DNA of 64,000 nt from Gordonia jinhuaensis. Its GTDB lineage: Bacteria > Actinomycetota > Actinomycetes > Mycobacteriales > Mycobacteriaceae. The stretch covers positions 62,001-126,000 of the forward strand of contig NZ_BMGC01000005.1 in NCBI RefSeq assembly GCF_014639795.1. The letters run 5' to 3'. The position numbers and the translations under genes are program-made. Under the pieces are notes generated by a model that saw only the letters and a list, made by a program, of their open reading frames with translations, searched no databases and had not been told where the DNA came from. Below, piece after piece: positions 11,386-20,741 of this stretch (position 1 is its first letter; every line of letters starts with the position of its first letter).

Positions 11386-12221
11386 CAGGACCGGATGTCG
11401 GAGGCGAGGATGGCCTTGGCGCCGAGTTCGGCGAGTTCGTCCATCAGGCTCTGGTGCCCCTTACGCGGCACCATCGCCCGCACCGCCACCCAGTTCTCGT
11501 CGGCCATCGGTGCGACGGTCGGCGACTCCAGGCCCGGGGTCAGTGCCACCGCCTGGTCGAGCAGATCACGCCGGCAGTCGTAGTCGATCATCACGTACTG
11601 CTGGCCGAGCACCACGCCCTGCACCCGCGCCACGAATTTCCTTGCCGCCTTGGACAGTTCGCCATCGCCGCGCGAGATGAGCACCGCTTCGGACTCGCAC
11701 AGCGCAGGCCCGAAGGCGGCCAGTCCGTGCTGGCGCAGCGTGCGCCCGGAACTCACCACGTCGGCGATCGCATCGGCCACCCCGAGCTGGATGGAGATCT
11801 CGACGGCGCCGTCGAGCCGGATGATCTGGGCGTCGATACCGCGCCGCGCGAGATCGTCATGTACGAGGTTGGCGTAGGAGGTGGCGATTCGCTTGCCCTC
11901 GAGTGATTCGAGGGTCCAGTCGTCGCCGACCGGGGCGGCATAACGGAAGGTCGACGGCCCGAAGCCCAAGGTGAGCGCTTCGCTCACCGGAGCTCCCGAG
12001 TCCAGTGCCAGGTCGCGGCCGGTGATGCCGAGATCGAGTTCACCGGAACCGACGTAGATGGCGATGTCCTTGGGACGGAGAAAGAAGAACTCGACGTCGT
12101 TAGACGGGTCGAGCACGGTGAGATCCTTGGAGTCCGACCGGCGGCGGTAGCCCGCCTCGGACAGGATCGATGCGGCGGACTCGCTCAGCGAGCCCTTGTT
12201 GGGGACTGCGACACGCAGCAT
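11376..12221 (-). CDS. hisG: ATP phosphoribosyltransferase HisG (long form)
   Basis: HisG catalyses the first step of histidine synthesis, joining ATP and PRPP to give phosphoribosyl-ATP. The 281-residue protein is the long form with a C-terminal regulatory ACT-like domain, which is the site of feedback inhibition by histidine in this family. It begins [20 protein letters not shown] ribosome binding site lies eight bases before the ATG. hisE lies upstream on the same strand after 118 bp, as in M. tuberculosis. The stop codon is part of a short repeat. Confidence 0.97.
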   Translation of the reverse strand: MLRVAVPNKGSLSESAASILSEAGYRRRSDSKDLTVLDPSNDVEFFFLRPKDIAIYVGSGELDLGITGRDLALDSGAPVSEALTLGFGPSTFRYAAPVGDDWTLESLEGKRIATSYANLVHDDLARRGIDAQIIRLDGAVEISIQLGVADAIADVVSSGRTLRQHGLAAFGPALCESEAVLISRGDGELSKAARKFVARVQGVVLGQQYVMIDYDCRRDLLDQAVALTPGLESPTVAPMADENWVAVRAMVPRKGHQSLMDELAELGAKAILASDIRSCRF

Positions 12222-12339
12222 GGTGAGGTTCCTCGGTGGTCGTGCACGGTGGTCGTGCTCGAAGGTGATGGGGGTGGCAACGTGAGCGCCCGTCGCGGGC
12301 GCGCACCGACGTCGGGCGCTCGGCGAGTCTCGCCGCGCC

Positions 12340-12603
12340 CTACAGATGTCGGTAGACGTCGGCCAGGGTGAGGCCCCGTTTGACCATCATCACCTGCAGC
12401 CAGTAGAGCAGCTGCGAGATCTCCTCGGACAACGCGTCGTCGGACTCGTGTTCGGCGGCGAGCCACACTTCGCCGGCCTCTTCGATGATCTTCTTGCCGA
12501 GCGTGTGTACGCCGGAGTCGAGCGCTGCGACGGTGCCACTGCCCTCGGGCCGGGTCGCCGCCCTCTCGGTGAGTTCGGCGAACAGGTCATCGAATGTCTT
12601 CAC
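12340..12603 (-). CDS. hisE: Phosphoribosyl-ATP pyrophosphatase HisE
   Basis: HisE hydrolyses phosphoribosyl-ATP to phosphoribosyl-AMP, the second step of histidine synthesis. The 87-residue protein is a single MazG-like all-alpha domain with the metal-binding [10 protein letters not shown] segment. The GTG at 12603 ([11 protein letters not shown]) is chosen over a farther upstream ATG because it matches the family start and follows gagggga. It overlaps the 3' end of the HAD gene by 17 bases and was probably co-transcribed with it. HisI is a separate gene not in this window. Confidence 0.95.
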   Translation of the reverse strand: MKTFDDLFAELTERAATRPEGSGTVAALDSGVHTLGKKIIEEAGEVWLAAEHESDDALSEEISQLLYWLQVMMVKRGLTLADVYRHL

Positions 12604-13312
12604 GAGTCCCCTCTTCACGAGTGTTCAGTGTCTCACGTGCGCTACGCCAGGCCACCGCCAGGTCGTCGACCGTCGTCGACTCGAGAGTGGTGGCGAAGGT
12701 GCGGCCCGGGCCGTCGGGGACGTCCGCGTCGGCCGAGGGCACCACCAGCGTCGGGCAGCCGGCGGCGGTCGCCGACGCGGTTCCGGTGGGTGAATCCTCC
12801 ACCGCCAGGCACATCCGTGGCGCGATGCCCAGCGCCGCTGCGGCGGTCAGGTACAGATCGGGTGCCGGTTTGCCGTCGGGGACCTCGTCGCCGCACACGG
12901 TGAACGCAAACCGGTCGCGTCCGATCGTCCCCATCGCGTGCTCGGCGAGCGGACGGTCGGTGTTGGTCACCAGCGCGATCGGGATCTCGGCGTCGGCGAG
13001 AGCATCGAGTACATCGCGGGCACCCGGTCGCCACGGGATCCCTTGGTCGAACAGCTCGGCCACCCGCGAGGTCAGCCACACGGAGTCGGTCGGGTAGTCA
13101 CGGTCGGCCGGCGCCACGCCCGCCGCGACGTAGATCTTCGTGAGGGCGCCGGTCATCGAGTTGCCGAGGGTGGACTTGCGCAGCTCCTCGGTCATCGTGA
13201 TGCCCTGGCGTTCGGAGAACTCCGCCATCGCGACATCCCAGAGGACCTCCGAGTCGAGGATCGTCCCGTCCATGTCCCACAGCACTGCCAGCGGCTTATC
13301 GGTCACGTCCAC
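12587..13312 (-). CDS. HAD-family phosphatase (beta-phosphoglucomutase-like)
   Basis: This 241-residue protein has the HAD nucleophile motif [10 protein letters not shown], a helical cap, the conserved VTNTDRP segment (motif II) and the acidic VEDSPTG motif (IV). It is probably a small-molecule phosphatase; the substrate cannot be told from sequence. The GTG at 13312 follows aggga at good spacing; a GTG two codons later is possible. It lies between metH and hisE on the same strand and overlaps hisE. M. tuberculosis has a PPE gene at the equivalent place. Confidence 0.88.
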   Translation of the reverse strand: MDVTDKPLAVLWDMDGTILDSEVLWDVAMAEFSERQGITMTEELRKSTLGNSMTGALTKIYVAAGVAPADRDYPTDSVWLTSRVAELFDQGIPWRPGARDVLDALADAEIPIALVTNTDRPLAEHAMGTIGRDRFAFTVCGDEVPDGKPAPDLYLTAAAALGIAPRMCLAVEDSPTGTASATAAGCPTLVVPSADADVPDGPGRTFATTLESTTVDDLAVAWRSARETLNTREEGTREDIR

Positions 13313-13383
13313 CCATGTTTCCCTGTGCGACCCCCTGAGACCAAACCGGTGACCACACCGGCGACCACCACCGGGACCAGATG

Positions 13384-13432
13384 CGCTCAGACGTTGACGT
13401 ACCGCTCAGACGTTGAATATCGCTCAGACGTT
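13384..13432. repeat. 12-bp repeat, three copies, at metH stop codon
   Basis: cgctcagacgtt occurs at 13384, 13403 and 13421, spaced 19 and 18 bp apart. The third copy contains the metH stop codon (13424-13426); the other two lie downstream of the gene. Confidence 0.85.
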
Positions 13433-16400
13433 AAAGTATTTGGCCTCGGGGTGGTGCAGCACGAAGGCATCGGTCGACTGCTCGGGATGCAGCTGCAGTT
13501 CCTCGGACAGCTCGACCCCGATACGTCCCGGTTCGAGCAGTTCGATCATCTTCGCGCGGTCCTCGAGGTTCGGGCAGGCCCCGTAGCCGAATGAGTATCG
13601 GGCACCGCGGTATTCGAGGTCGAAGAAGCCCTGTGCGTTGTCGGGGTCCTCGGCATCCATGCCGCGGTCACCGAACCGCAGCTCCGACCGGATGCGCTGA
13701 TGCCAGTGTTCGGCGAGGGCCTCGGTCAGCTGCACGCCGATGCCGTGGACCTCGAGATAGTCGCGGTAGGCGTTCTCGGCGAACAGTTCGTTGGCGAAGT
13801 CGGCGATCGGCTCACCCATGGTGACCAGCTGGAACGGCAGTACGTCGACGGTGCCGGTGGCGATGGCGTCCTCGCGTGAGCGGATGAAGTCGGCGATGCA
13901 CAGGAACCGCGGCCGCTGCTGACGTGGGAACTCGAAGGAGAACCGCACCGGCGCGTCGGCGCGGGGCTCGGTGAGCACGTCCACGCGGTCGCCGACGGAG
14001 ACCGCTGGGAAGTACCCGTAGACGACTGCGGCGTGGGCGAGGATGCCCTTGGTGGCCAGCCGGTCGATCCACTCACGCAGGCGCGGGCGACCCTCCGTCT
14101 CGACCAGATCCTCATAGGACGGTCCGTCGCCGCCGCGGACACCGCGCAGACCCCACTGGCCCATGAACAGTGCGCGCTCGTCGAGGAGACCGAGGTAGTC
14201 GGCAACCGGGATGCCCCGCACGATCCGGGTTCCCCAGAACGGTGGGGTCGGGATGTCGTTGTCGGCGGCCACATCCGAACGTGCCGGGATCTCGACGGGC
14301 GTCTCGGCGGCCTTGCGCTTGGCGGCGATGCGCACCGAACGCTCGTGTCGCGCCTTGCGTTCGGCGGCCTTCTTCGCCGCGGCGATCGAGTCGGCGCTCT
14401 CGGGCACCGACCCGCCGCCACGCTTGAGTGCCATGATGTCGTCCATCAGGCGCAGACCCTCGAACGCGTCGCGCGCATAGTGCACATGGCCCTCGTAGGT
14501 ATCGGACAGGTCGTTCTCCACGTACGTGCGCGTGAGTGCGGCGCCGCCGAGCAGGACCGGGTAACGCTGCGCCAGCCCGCGGGAGTTGATCTCCTCGAGG
14601 TTCTCCTTCATCACCACGGTGGACTTCACCAGCAGTCCCGACATGCCGATCACGTCGGCGCGCTTGTCCTCGGCCGCTTCGAGGATCGCGGTGATCGGCT
14701 GCTTGATGCCGATGTTGATGACCTCGTAGCCGTTGTTGCTCAAGATGATGTCGACGAGGTTCTTGCCGATGTCGTGGACATCGCCCTTGACCGTGGCAAG
14801 CACGATCCGGCCCTTGCCGTCCTCGTCGGTGGCCTCCATGTGAGGCTCGAGATGTGCCACCGCGGTCTTCATCACCTCGGCGGACTGCAGCACGAACGGC
14901 AGCTGCATCTGCCCCGAGCCGAACAACTCGCCGACGGTCTTCATCCCCGACAGCAGCGTCTCGTTGATGATCTCCAGCGGCGGTTTGTGCGTCATCGCCT
15001 CGTCGAGGTCGGCCTCGAGACCGTCCCGTTCGCCGTCGACGATGCGACGTTCGAGCCGCTCGAACAGGGGCAGCTTGGCCAGTTCCTGTGCGCGCGATTC
15101 GCGCGCCGAGGCAGCCGAGACCCCCTCGAACAATTCCATGAGTCTCTGCAGCGGGTCGTAGTCCTCGCGACCCTGCGACTGCAGACCCGCGGTGCCGCGG
15201 CGGTCATAGATCAGGTCGAGTGCGACCTCGCGCTGCTCGTCGGGAATCTTGGTCATGGGCAGGATCTTCGACGCGTGCACGATCGCGGTGTCGAGTCCCA
15301 CGGCCACACACTCGTGCAGGAAGACCGAGTTGAGCACCTGCCGCGCAGCAGGGTTCAGCCCGAAGGACACGTTGGAGATGCCGAGGGTGAAGTGGACCTG
15401 CGGGTGGGCGTCCTTGATCCGCCGGATCGCCTCGATGGTCTCGATGCCGTCGCGGCGGACCTCCTCCTGACCGGTGGAGATCGGAAAGGTCAGGGCGTCG
15501 ATGATGATGTCCTCGTCGGACAGACCCCAGTTATCGGTGATGTCGGCGATCAGTCGTTCGGCGACGCGCACCTTCCACTCGGCGGTGCGTGCCTGACCGT
15601 CCTCGTCGATGGTCAGCGCGACCACCGCGGCCCCGTGCTCGGTCACCAGCCGCATGATCTTCTGGAAGCGCGAGTCCGGGCCGTCGCCGTCCTCGTAGTT
15701 GACCGAGTTGACCGCGCAGCGTCCGCCCAGCGACTGCAGACCGGCCTCGATCACCGCCGGTTCGGTCGAGTCGATCATGATCGGCAGTGTGGTGTTGGTG
15801 GCGAAACGCGAGGCCAGCGCGGTCATGTCCGCGGCGCCGTCGCGCCCCACATAGTCGACGTTCAGGTCGAGCATGTGCGCGCCGTCGCGGGTCTGGTCTT
15901 TGGCGATGTCGAGGCAGCGCTGGTAGTCCTCGGCGAGCATCGCCTCGCGGAAGGCCTTGGACCCGTTGGAGTTGGTCCGCTCACCGATCATCAGGACACT
16001 GGCGTCCTGGTCGAAGGGCACCGCGGTGTAGAGCGAGGAGACCTCTGCCTGATGCGACGGGTTGCGGCGCGGCGGCCGCTTGCCCGAGACCGCCTCGGCG
16101 ACCTGCCGGATGTGTTCGGGGGTGGTGCCGCAGCAGCCGCCGACCAGTGACAGACCGAATTCGTCGACGAAACCGTCGAGTGCGGCGGCCAGCTCGTCGG
16201 GCTGCAGCGGGTATTCGGCGCCGTTGGGGCCGAGTTGCGGCAGTCCGGCGTTGGGCATCACCGACACCGGCACACGAGCGTGTTTGCTCAGGTACCGCAG
16301 GTGTTCGCTCATCTCGGCGGGCCCGGTGGCGCAGTTGAGTCCGATCATGTCGACGCCCAGGGGTTCGATCGCGGCCAGAGCCGCGCCGATCTCCGAACCC

Positions 16401-17032
16401 AGCAGCATCGTCCCGGTGGTCTCCACGGTGACGTGGGAGATGATCGGGATCCACCGGCCCAGCGCCTGCATGGCATGCCTGGCACCGACCACGGCCGCCT
16501 TCACCTGCAGCAGGTCCTGGGAGGTCTCCACCAGGATCGCGTCGGCGCCGGCCTCCACCATGCCCAGAGCAGACTCCCGATAGGCGTCGCGGATCACCGC
16601 GAAGCTGGTGTGGCCGAGGCTGGGCAGTTTGGTCCCCGGGCCCATCGACCCGAGCACCATGCGGGGGATGCCGTCGGATGCGGGCCCGAGTGAGTCGGCG
16701 GTCTCCCGCGCGATCGCGGTGCCCTTGCGGGACAACTCTCGGATTCGATCAGCGATGTCGTAATCCCCGAGGTTGGACAGGTTGCAGCCGAAGGTGTTGG
16801 TCTCCACGGCGTCGGCGCCGGCCTCGAAGTAGGCGCGGTGGATGGCGGCGAGGACGTCGGGACGGGTGTCGTTGAGGATCTCGTTGCACCCCTCGAGACC
16901 GCGAAAATCGTCGAGGGTCAGGTCCGCTGCCTGCAACATCGTGCCCATCGCGCCGTCGCCGACGACGACGCGGGAGGTCATCGCGTCCAGCAACGGTGAG
17001 TCATAGGTGTGCGCGGTCGGCGGTACGGGCAT
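13424..17032 (-). CDS. metH: Cobalamin-dependent methionine synthase
   Basis: MetH transfers a methyl group from methyltetrahydrofolate to homocysteine through a cobalamin cofactor. The 1202-residue protein has all modules in order: an N-terminal homocysteine domain with zinc ligands in GLNCATG and GGCCGTTP, a pterin-binding domain (GERTNSNGS), the B12 cap and B12-binding domains with the DVHDIG (DxHxxG) motif, and a C-terminal AdoMet reactivation domain. The ATG at 17032 lacks a ribosome binding site but follows a TANNNT element by six bases, suggesting a leaderless mRNA. I saw no cobalamin riboswitch in the 195-bp upstream region. The stop lies in a triple repeat. Confidence 0.97.
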   Translation of the reverse strand: MPVPPTAHTYDSPLLDAMTSRVVVGDGAMGTMLQAADLTLDDFRGLEGCNEILNDTRPDVLAAIHRAYFEAGADAVETNTFGCNLSNLGDYDIADRIRELSRKGTAIARETADSLGPASDGIPRMVLGSMGPGTKLPSLGHTSFAVIRDAYRESALGMVEAGADAILVETSQDLLQVKAAVVGARHAMQALGRWIPIISHVTVETTGTMLLGSEIGAALAAIEPLGVDMIGLNCATGPAEMSEHLRYLSKHARVPVSVMPNAGLPQLGPNGAEYPLQPDELAAALDGFVDEFGLSLVGGCCGTTPEHIRQVAEAVSGKRPPRRNPSHQAEVSSLYTAVPFDQDASVLMIGERTNSNGSKAFREAMLAEDYQRCLDIAKDQTRDGAHMLDLNVDYVGRDGAADMTALASRFATNTTLPIMIDSTEPAVIEAGLQSLGGRCAVNSVNYEDGDGPDSRFQKIMRLVTEHGAAVVALTIDEDGQARTAEWKVRVAERLIADITDNWGLSDEDIIIDALTFPISTGQEEVRRDGIETIEAIRRIKDAHPQVHFTLGISNVSFGLNPAARQVLNSVFLHECVAVGLDTAIVHASKILPMTKIPDEQREVALDLIYDRRGTAGLQSQGREDYDPLQRLMELFEGVSAASARESRAQELAKLPLFERLERRIVDGERDGLEADLDEAMTHKPPLEIINETLLSGMKTVGELFGSGQMQLPFVLQSAEVMKTAVAHLEPHMEATDEDGKGRIVLATVKGDVHDIGKNLVDIILSNNGYEVINIGIKQPITAILEAAEDKRADVIGMSGLLVKSTVVMKENLEEINSRGLAQRYPVLLGGAALTRTYVENDLSDTYEGHVHYARDAFEGLRLMDDIMALKRGGGSVPESADSIAAAKKAAERKARHERSVRIAAKRKAAETPVEIPARSDVAADNDIPTPPFWGTRIVRGIPVADYLGLLDERALFMGQWGLRGVRGGDGPSYEDLVETEGRPRLREWIDRLATKGILAHAAVVYGYFPAVSVGDRVDVLTEPRADAPVRFSFEFPRQQRPRFLCIADFIRSREDAIATGTVDVLPFQLVTMGEPIADFANELFAENAYRDYLEVHGIGVQLTEALAEHWHQRIRSELRFGDRGMDAEDPDNAQGFFDLEYRGARYSFGYGACPNLEDRAKMIELLEPGRIGVELSEELQLHPEQSTDAFVLHHPEAKYFNV

Positions 17033-17038
17033 ACCCCA

Positions 17039-17044
17039 AGCGTA
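17039..17044 (-). promoter_or_regulatory. Predicted -10 element of leaderless metH promoter
   Basis: TACGCT (minus strand) lies six bases before the metH ATG. It explains the absence of a ribosome binding site. Confidence 0.45.
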
Positions 17045-17215
17045 AATTGCTCTCGCCGAAACTCTGATGTCGGGCCGCGTCAACTGGGCATATGCGTCCT
17101 GACAGAGGTGCACGACGCGGGTTGGCGAGCGCTCGGACCGCGGGCGGTCGAGCCGATGCGGATGCCGGGAGGCTCGCGCGATGCCCGAGGTGCACACAGG
17201 ACGCACTTTCGGTCG

Positions 17216-17221
17216 TAGGCT
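17216..17221 (+). promoter_or_regulatory. Predicted -10 element of leaderless PAC2 gene
   Basis: TAGGCT lies six bases before the GTG at 17228. It is divergent from the metH promoter in the same intergenic region. Confidence 0.45.
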
Positions 17222-17227
17222 GGATCG

Positions 17228-18100
17228 GTGGACTCTGAGCGAATCGCCAATCTTCCCGAGCTCCGGGACCCGATCATGGTCGCTGCGTTCGAAGGATGGA
17301 ACGACGCCGCCGACGCGGCCAGCGGAGCGGTCGAGCACCTGGCACTGACGTGGGATTCGGTTCCACTGGTCGACCTCGACTCCGACGACTACTACGACTT
17401 CCAGGTCAACCGTCCGACGATCAAGCAGATCGACGGCGTCACGCGTCGTATCGAATGGCCGACGACCTCACTGTCGCACTGTCGCCCGCCCGGCGCCGAG
17501 CGTGACATCGTGCTGTTGCGCGGGATCGAACCGAACATGCGCTGGCGGGGGTTCTGCCAGGACATCATCGACGTGGTCACCGAACTCGGGGTGCGCAGCG
17601 TGGTGATTCTCGGAGCGCTGCTCGCCGATGCTCCCCACACCCGGCCGGTGCCGGTGACCGGCGCCGCCTACAGTGCCGAGTCCGCGCGCACCTTCAACCT
17701 CGAGGAGAGCCGCTACGAGGGGCCGACCGGGATCACCGGGGTGCTCCAGGACATGCTGGTTCGCGCGGGCATCCCGGCCGTGTCGTTCTGGGCGGCGGTC
17801 CCCCATTACGTCTCGTCGCCGCCCAACCCGAAGGCTTCGGTGGCCCTGCTCGGCCGGGTCGAGGAGTTCCTCGATATCGAGGTTCCGCTCGGCGACATGC
17901 CCGATCAGGCCGACGAGTGGGAACGTACGGTCACCGAGATGACCGAGGACGACGAAGAGGTCGCCGAATACGTGCGCGGGCTTGAGGAGCGTGGCGACGC
18001 CGAGACCAATCTCGAGGCGATGTCGAAGATCGACGGTGACGCGTTGGCGGCAGAGTTCGAGCGCTACCTGCGCCGACGCGGTCGGGGATCGTTCGGCTGA
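17228..18100 (+). CDS. PAC2-family protein
   Basis: This 290-residue protein belongs to the PAC2 family, named after a eukaryotic proteasome assembly chaperone and common in Actinobacteria and Archaea. Recognisable segments are the N-terminal MVAAFEGWNDAADAA and the central VVILGALLADAPHTRPVPV. Its biochemical role is unknown; a link to the proteasome is tempting but unproven. The C-terminal third is acidic and probably helical. It matches Rv2125 by position and family. The GTG start is supported by a leaderless-type -10 element. Confidence 0.88.
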   Translation: MDSERIANLPELRDPIMVAAFEGWNDAADAASGAVEHLALTWDSVPLVDLDSDDYYDFQVNRPTIKQIDGVTRRIEWPTTSLSHCRPPGAERDIVLLRGIEPNMRWRGFCQDIIDVVTELGVRSVVILGALLADAPHTRPVPVTGAAYSAESARTFNLEESRYEGPTGITGVLQDMLVRAGIPAVSFWAAVPHYVSSPPNPKASVALLGRVEEFLDIEVPLGDMPDQADEWERTVTEMTEDDEEVAEYVRGLEERGDAETNLEAMSKIDGDALAAEFERYLRRRGRGSFG

Positions 18101-18139
18101 GTCCTCGCCGGACAGGTTCGTCGGATCAGGGCCGACCGG

Positions 18140-18448
18140 TCAGCCGATCCGTTCGATCGATACGACCGGTGTGGTGATCCGCCAGGTGCGGATGTCGGGG
18201 TCGTCGGCCGCACGCACCCAGAACTGTGCGGACTCCCCCACTCGACACGATTTCACGCCGAGCAGCGGGATGTCCTCGGAGTCGCGGCGCAGCGCACTCA
18301 CCGACCACGAGCTGTCCCCCGCGTGCCCGACACCCGGCGCGCGCAACAGCGTCATCTCCTCGAAGTCCAGCAGGTAGGTCGACGTGCGGGTGACCACAGT
18401 CCACACACCCTCGGAGGTGGCGGGATCCAACTCATCGATGCGCGACAC
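18140..18448 (-). CDS. Small conserved hypothetical protein downstream of mshC
   Basis: I do not recognise the family of this 102-residue protein. It is soluble, with no signal peptide, and predicted mostly beta (segments VWTVVTRTSTYLLDF and TWRITTPVVSIERIG). The reading frame is open back to a GTG immediately after the mshC stop (18547), but that extension is encoded by 15-bp tandem repeats and is low in complexity, so the GTG at 18448 is preferred. It lies about 100 bp downstream of mshC on the same strand and may be co-transcribed. It converges on the PAC2 gene. Confidence 0.6.
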   Translation of the reverse strand: MSRIDELDPATSEGVWTVVTRTSTYLLDFEEMTLLRAPGVGHAGDSSWSVSALRRDSEDIPLLGVKSCRVGESAQFWVRAADDPDIRTWRITTPVVSIERIG

Positions 18449-18479
18449 ACGAGAACTGTACTGTGCGTGCGACGTTGGG

Positions 18480-18539
18480 GCGACAGAGGTGGCCGCGACA
18501 GAGGTGGCCCCGGCGCAGGTGGCCCTGGCGCGAGATCTG
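18480..18539. repeat. 15-bp tandem repeat, three to four copies, downstream of mshC
   Basis: gcgacagaggtggcc is repeated exactly at 18480 and 18495. A diverged copy follows at 18510 and a remnant at 18525. The array starts nine bases past the mshC stop. Confidence 0.8.
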
Positions 18540-18547
18540 CGCCGCAC

Positions 18548-19789
18548 TCAGCGCAGGTCGATCCCGAGCAGCGCGTCGACCGCCGCGGTCATCTGTGCCG
18601 GCGCGTCGGTATCCGAGCCGAGTCCGGTGTGCACGTCGGCCGCCCATCCGTCGACGGCCGCGAGCGCCTTGGGCGTGTCGAGGTCGTCGGCGAGGTGTTC
18701 GCGCAGCCGTGCGATCACCGGACCCGCGTCGGGTCCGCGGGTCGCGGCCGCCGCGGCGCGCCAGCGGTCCAGACGCGCCGCCGCCTCGGTGAGCAGGTCG
18801 TCGGTCCACATCCGGTCGGTGCGGTAGTGCCCGGAGAACACGGCCAGCCGAATCGCACCCGGATGAACCTGTGCGGCAACGAGTTTGGACACGAAGACCA
18901 GGTTGCCCAGGCTCTTGGACATCTTCTCGCCGTCGAGACCGATCATGCCGGTGTGCACATAGTGTTTGGCGAAGCGCCGCTGTCCCGTCAGTGCTTCGGC
19001 GTGAGCCGCGGAGAACTCGTGATGCGGGAAGATCAGATCACATCCGCCGCCCTGGACGTCGAAACCCATCCCCAGCCGGTTGAGCGCGATCGCCGCGCAC
19101 TCGACATGCCAGCCCGGACGGCCTGGACCGTTGGGTGAGTCCCACGACGGTTCGCCCTCGCGCGCCGCACGCCACAGCAGCGGGTCGAGCGGATCGCGTT
19201 TGCCGGGGCGGTCGGGATCGCCGCCGCGCTCGGCGAAGAACTTCGCCATCGTGGGCAGGTCGTAGCCCGATTCGTAGCCGAACTGCTCGGTGGCGTCGGT
19301 GCGGTAGTAGATGTCGGGGTATTCGGGGTCGTCGACGATGTAGGCCGCACCCGAGGCCAGCAGCTTGTCGACGAATTCGATGACCTCGTCGACCGATTCG
19401 ACGGCTCCGATGTAGTGCTGCGGTGGCAGGACGCGTAGTGCGGTCATGTCCGACCGGAACAGGTCGGTCTCGCGCGCGCCGAGGTCGCGCCAGTCGATGC
19501 CGTCGCGGTCGGCTCGTTCGAAGAGCGGGTCGTCGACGTCGGTGACGTTCTGGACGTAGACCACGTCGTGGCCCAGGTCGCGCCAGATCCGGTTCACCAG
19601 ATCGAAGGTCAGATAGGTCGCGGCGTGGCCGAGATGGGTTGCGTCATAAGGAGTTATGCCGCATACGTACATACCCGCGGTACCGCCGGGCGTCACCGGC
19701 AGCACCTGGCGGGCGGATGTGTCGTAGAGGCGCAGCGTCGGACCGGAACCCTCGAGAACGGGAACCGCGGGCTCAGACCACGAGTGCAT
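18548..19789 (-). CDS. mshC: Cysteine:glucosaminyl-inositol ligase MshC (mycothiol synthesis)
   Basis: MshC joins L-cysteine to GlcN-Ins in an ATP-dependent step of mycothiol synthesis, the main thiol of these bacteria. The 413-residue protein is a cysteinyl-tRNA synthetase paralogue with the HIGH-like THLGHA motif and the KMSKS motif (EKMSKSLGN). It is shorter than CysS and lacks the full anticodon-binding tail. Zinc ligands are expected in YVCGITPYD and the later WHVECAA and HHEFS segments. A TAGGGT element six bases before the ATG points to a leaderless transcript. Position matches Rv2130c. Confidence 0.95.
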   Translation of the reverse strand: MHSWSEPAVPVLEGSGPTLRLYDTSARQVLPVTPGGTAGMYVCGITPYDATHLGHAATYLTFDLVNRIWRDLGHDVVYVQNVTDVDDPLFERADRDGIDWRDLGARETDLFRSDMTALRVLPPQHYIGAVESVDEVIEFVDKLLASGAAYIVDDPEYPDIYYRTDATEQFGYESGYDLPTMAKFFAERGGDPDRPGKRDPLDPLLWRAAREGEPSWDSPNGPGRPGWHVECAAIALNRLGMGFDVQGGGCDLIFPHHEFSAAHAEALTGQRRFAKHYVHTGMIGLDGEKMSKSLGNLVFVSKLVAAQVHPGAIRLAVFSGHYRTDRMWTDDLLTEAAARLDRWRAAAAATRGPDAGPVIARLREHLADDLDTPKALAAVDGWAADVHTGLGSDTDAPAQMTAAVDALLGIDLR

Positions 19790-19795
19790 GACTAC

Positions 19796-19801
19796 ACCCT
19801 A
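19796..19801 (-). promoter_or_regulatory. Predicted -10 element of leaderless mshC promoter
   Basis: TAGGGT (minus strand) lies six bases before the mshC ATG, with no ribosome binding site between. Confidence 0.45.
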
Positions 19802-19844
19802 GAAGCCTGTGGCGCGCGTGCGGGTGACGGGTCGGTGTGCACCC

Positions 19845-19895
19845 TCACAACCGGGCACGGGATCACAACCGGGCACGAGATCAGAACACGGGCGA
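19845..19895. repeat. 18-bp spaced repeat, three copies, at stop of SCO1664-family gene
   Basis: tcacaaccgggcacg occurs at 19845 and 19863, and a diverged third copy at 19881 begins with the stop codon of the kinase-like gene. Confidence 0.8.
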
Positions 19896-20741
19896 TGGGA
19901 TCGGGCGGCCGCGATCGGGTGTCGGCATGACCGGTGCGGCGATCAGTGACCGGGCACGCGCGATGAGTGCGGCGATCTCCTCGGCGCTGATCAGCTCCGA
20001 GAGCCGCGTTCGCAGTCCTGATGCCGGTGATGTGAGCCCCGACAGCAGGGTCTCCACGTCGCCGAGCAGATGCGGCGGGACGGGTTCGCCCGCCCAGCCC
20101 CACAGCACTGTGCGCAGCTTGTTCTCCTGATGCAGGCAGATGCCGTGGTCGACGCCGTAGACGCCGCCGTCGACGCTCTCGAGCACATGGCCGCCCTTGC
20201 GGTCGGCATTGTTGATCAGCACGTCGAGAACGGCGAGCCGGAGCAGGCGAGGATCGTCGGCGTGGACGAGGATGACCTCGTCGCCGGCGCCGTCGGTGGC
20301 CTCGAGAATCGGCTTCCACCCGGCCGGGATCATCTCCGGCGGCACCACGTCGACCAGATCGAGCCGTGGCTGCCCCGGTGTGGCGCTCGCGGGGTCGACG
20401 TCGACCGTGTCGACCCACCGCTGGACCATGCCCGGACCCAGGTCGCCCCCGCGCAGGACCGTGGTGGGGATCGCGTCCCAGCCCAGCGCCGAGGAGATCT
20501 CGTACGAGCTCACCTCACGCCCGGCGAGGGTGCCCGTCGGGAAGTCCCACAACGGGACCTCGCCCCGTACGGGTTTGTAGACCGCGCGCAGCCGCGTGTC
20601 GCGGTGTGCCAGCTCGCACACGAGCGTCGCATTGCTCGCGGTGCGGATCCGACCGAGGATCTCCATGGACCCCTGCTCGAGCGTCGTCCGGACGTCGTCG
20701 GGATCGGCCACGGTTCCGAACTCGACCGGATCGGCGCTCAC
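19881..20741 (-). CDS. SCO1664-family protein (phosphatidylinositol-kinase-like)
   Basis: This 286-residue protein belongs to an uncharacterised actinobacterial family with remote likeness to PI3/4 kinases and HipA. A kinase-like catalytic loop is suggested by DVLINNADRKGGHVL and a metal-binding loop by GVDHGICLH. The substrate is unknown. The GTG at 20741 overlaps the stop of the DUF3090 gene (GTGA), so the two are translationally coupled. With DUF3090 and the histidine phosphatase it forms a three-gene cluster conserved in actinobacteria (Rv2133c-Rv2135c in M. tuberculosis). Confidence 0.88.
   Translation of the reverse strand: MSADPVEFGTVADPDDVRTTLEQGSMEILGRIRTASNATLVCELAHRDTRLRAVYKPVRGEVPLWDFPTGTLAGREVSSYEISSALGWDAIPTTVLRGGDLGPGMVQRWVDTVDVDPASATPGQPRLDLVDVVPPEMIPAGWKPILEATDGAGDEVILVHADDPRLLRLAVLDVLINNADRKGGHVLESVDGGVYGVDHGICLHQENKLRTVLWGWAGEPVPPHLLGDVETLLSGLTSPASGLRTRLSELISAEEIAALIARARSLIAAPVMPTPDRGRPIPSPVF

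Noticed and set aside
17033-17227. Possible cobalamin riboswitch upstream of metH
   Set aside because: The conserved B12-box and core sequences are not visible, and metH seems to be leaderless, leaving no room for a leader RNA.
18548-19789. Cysteinyl-tRNA synthetase (cysS)
   Set aside because: The length, the start sequence and the position match mshC, its mycothiol paralogue.
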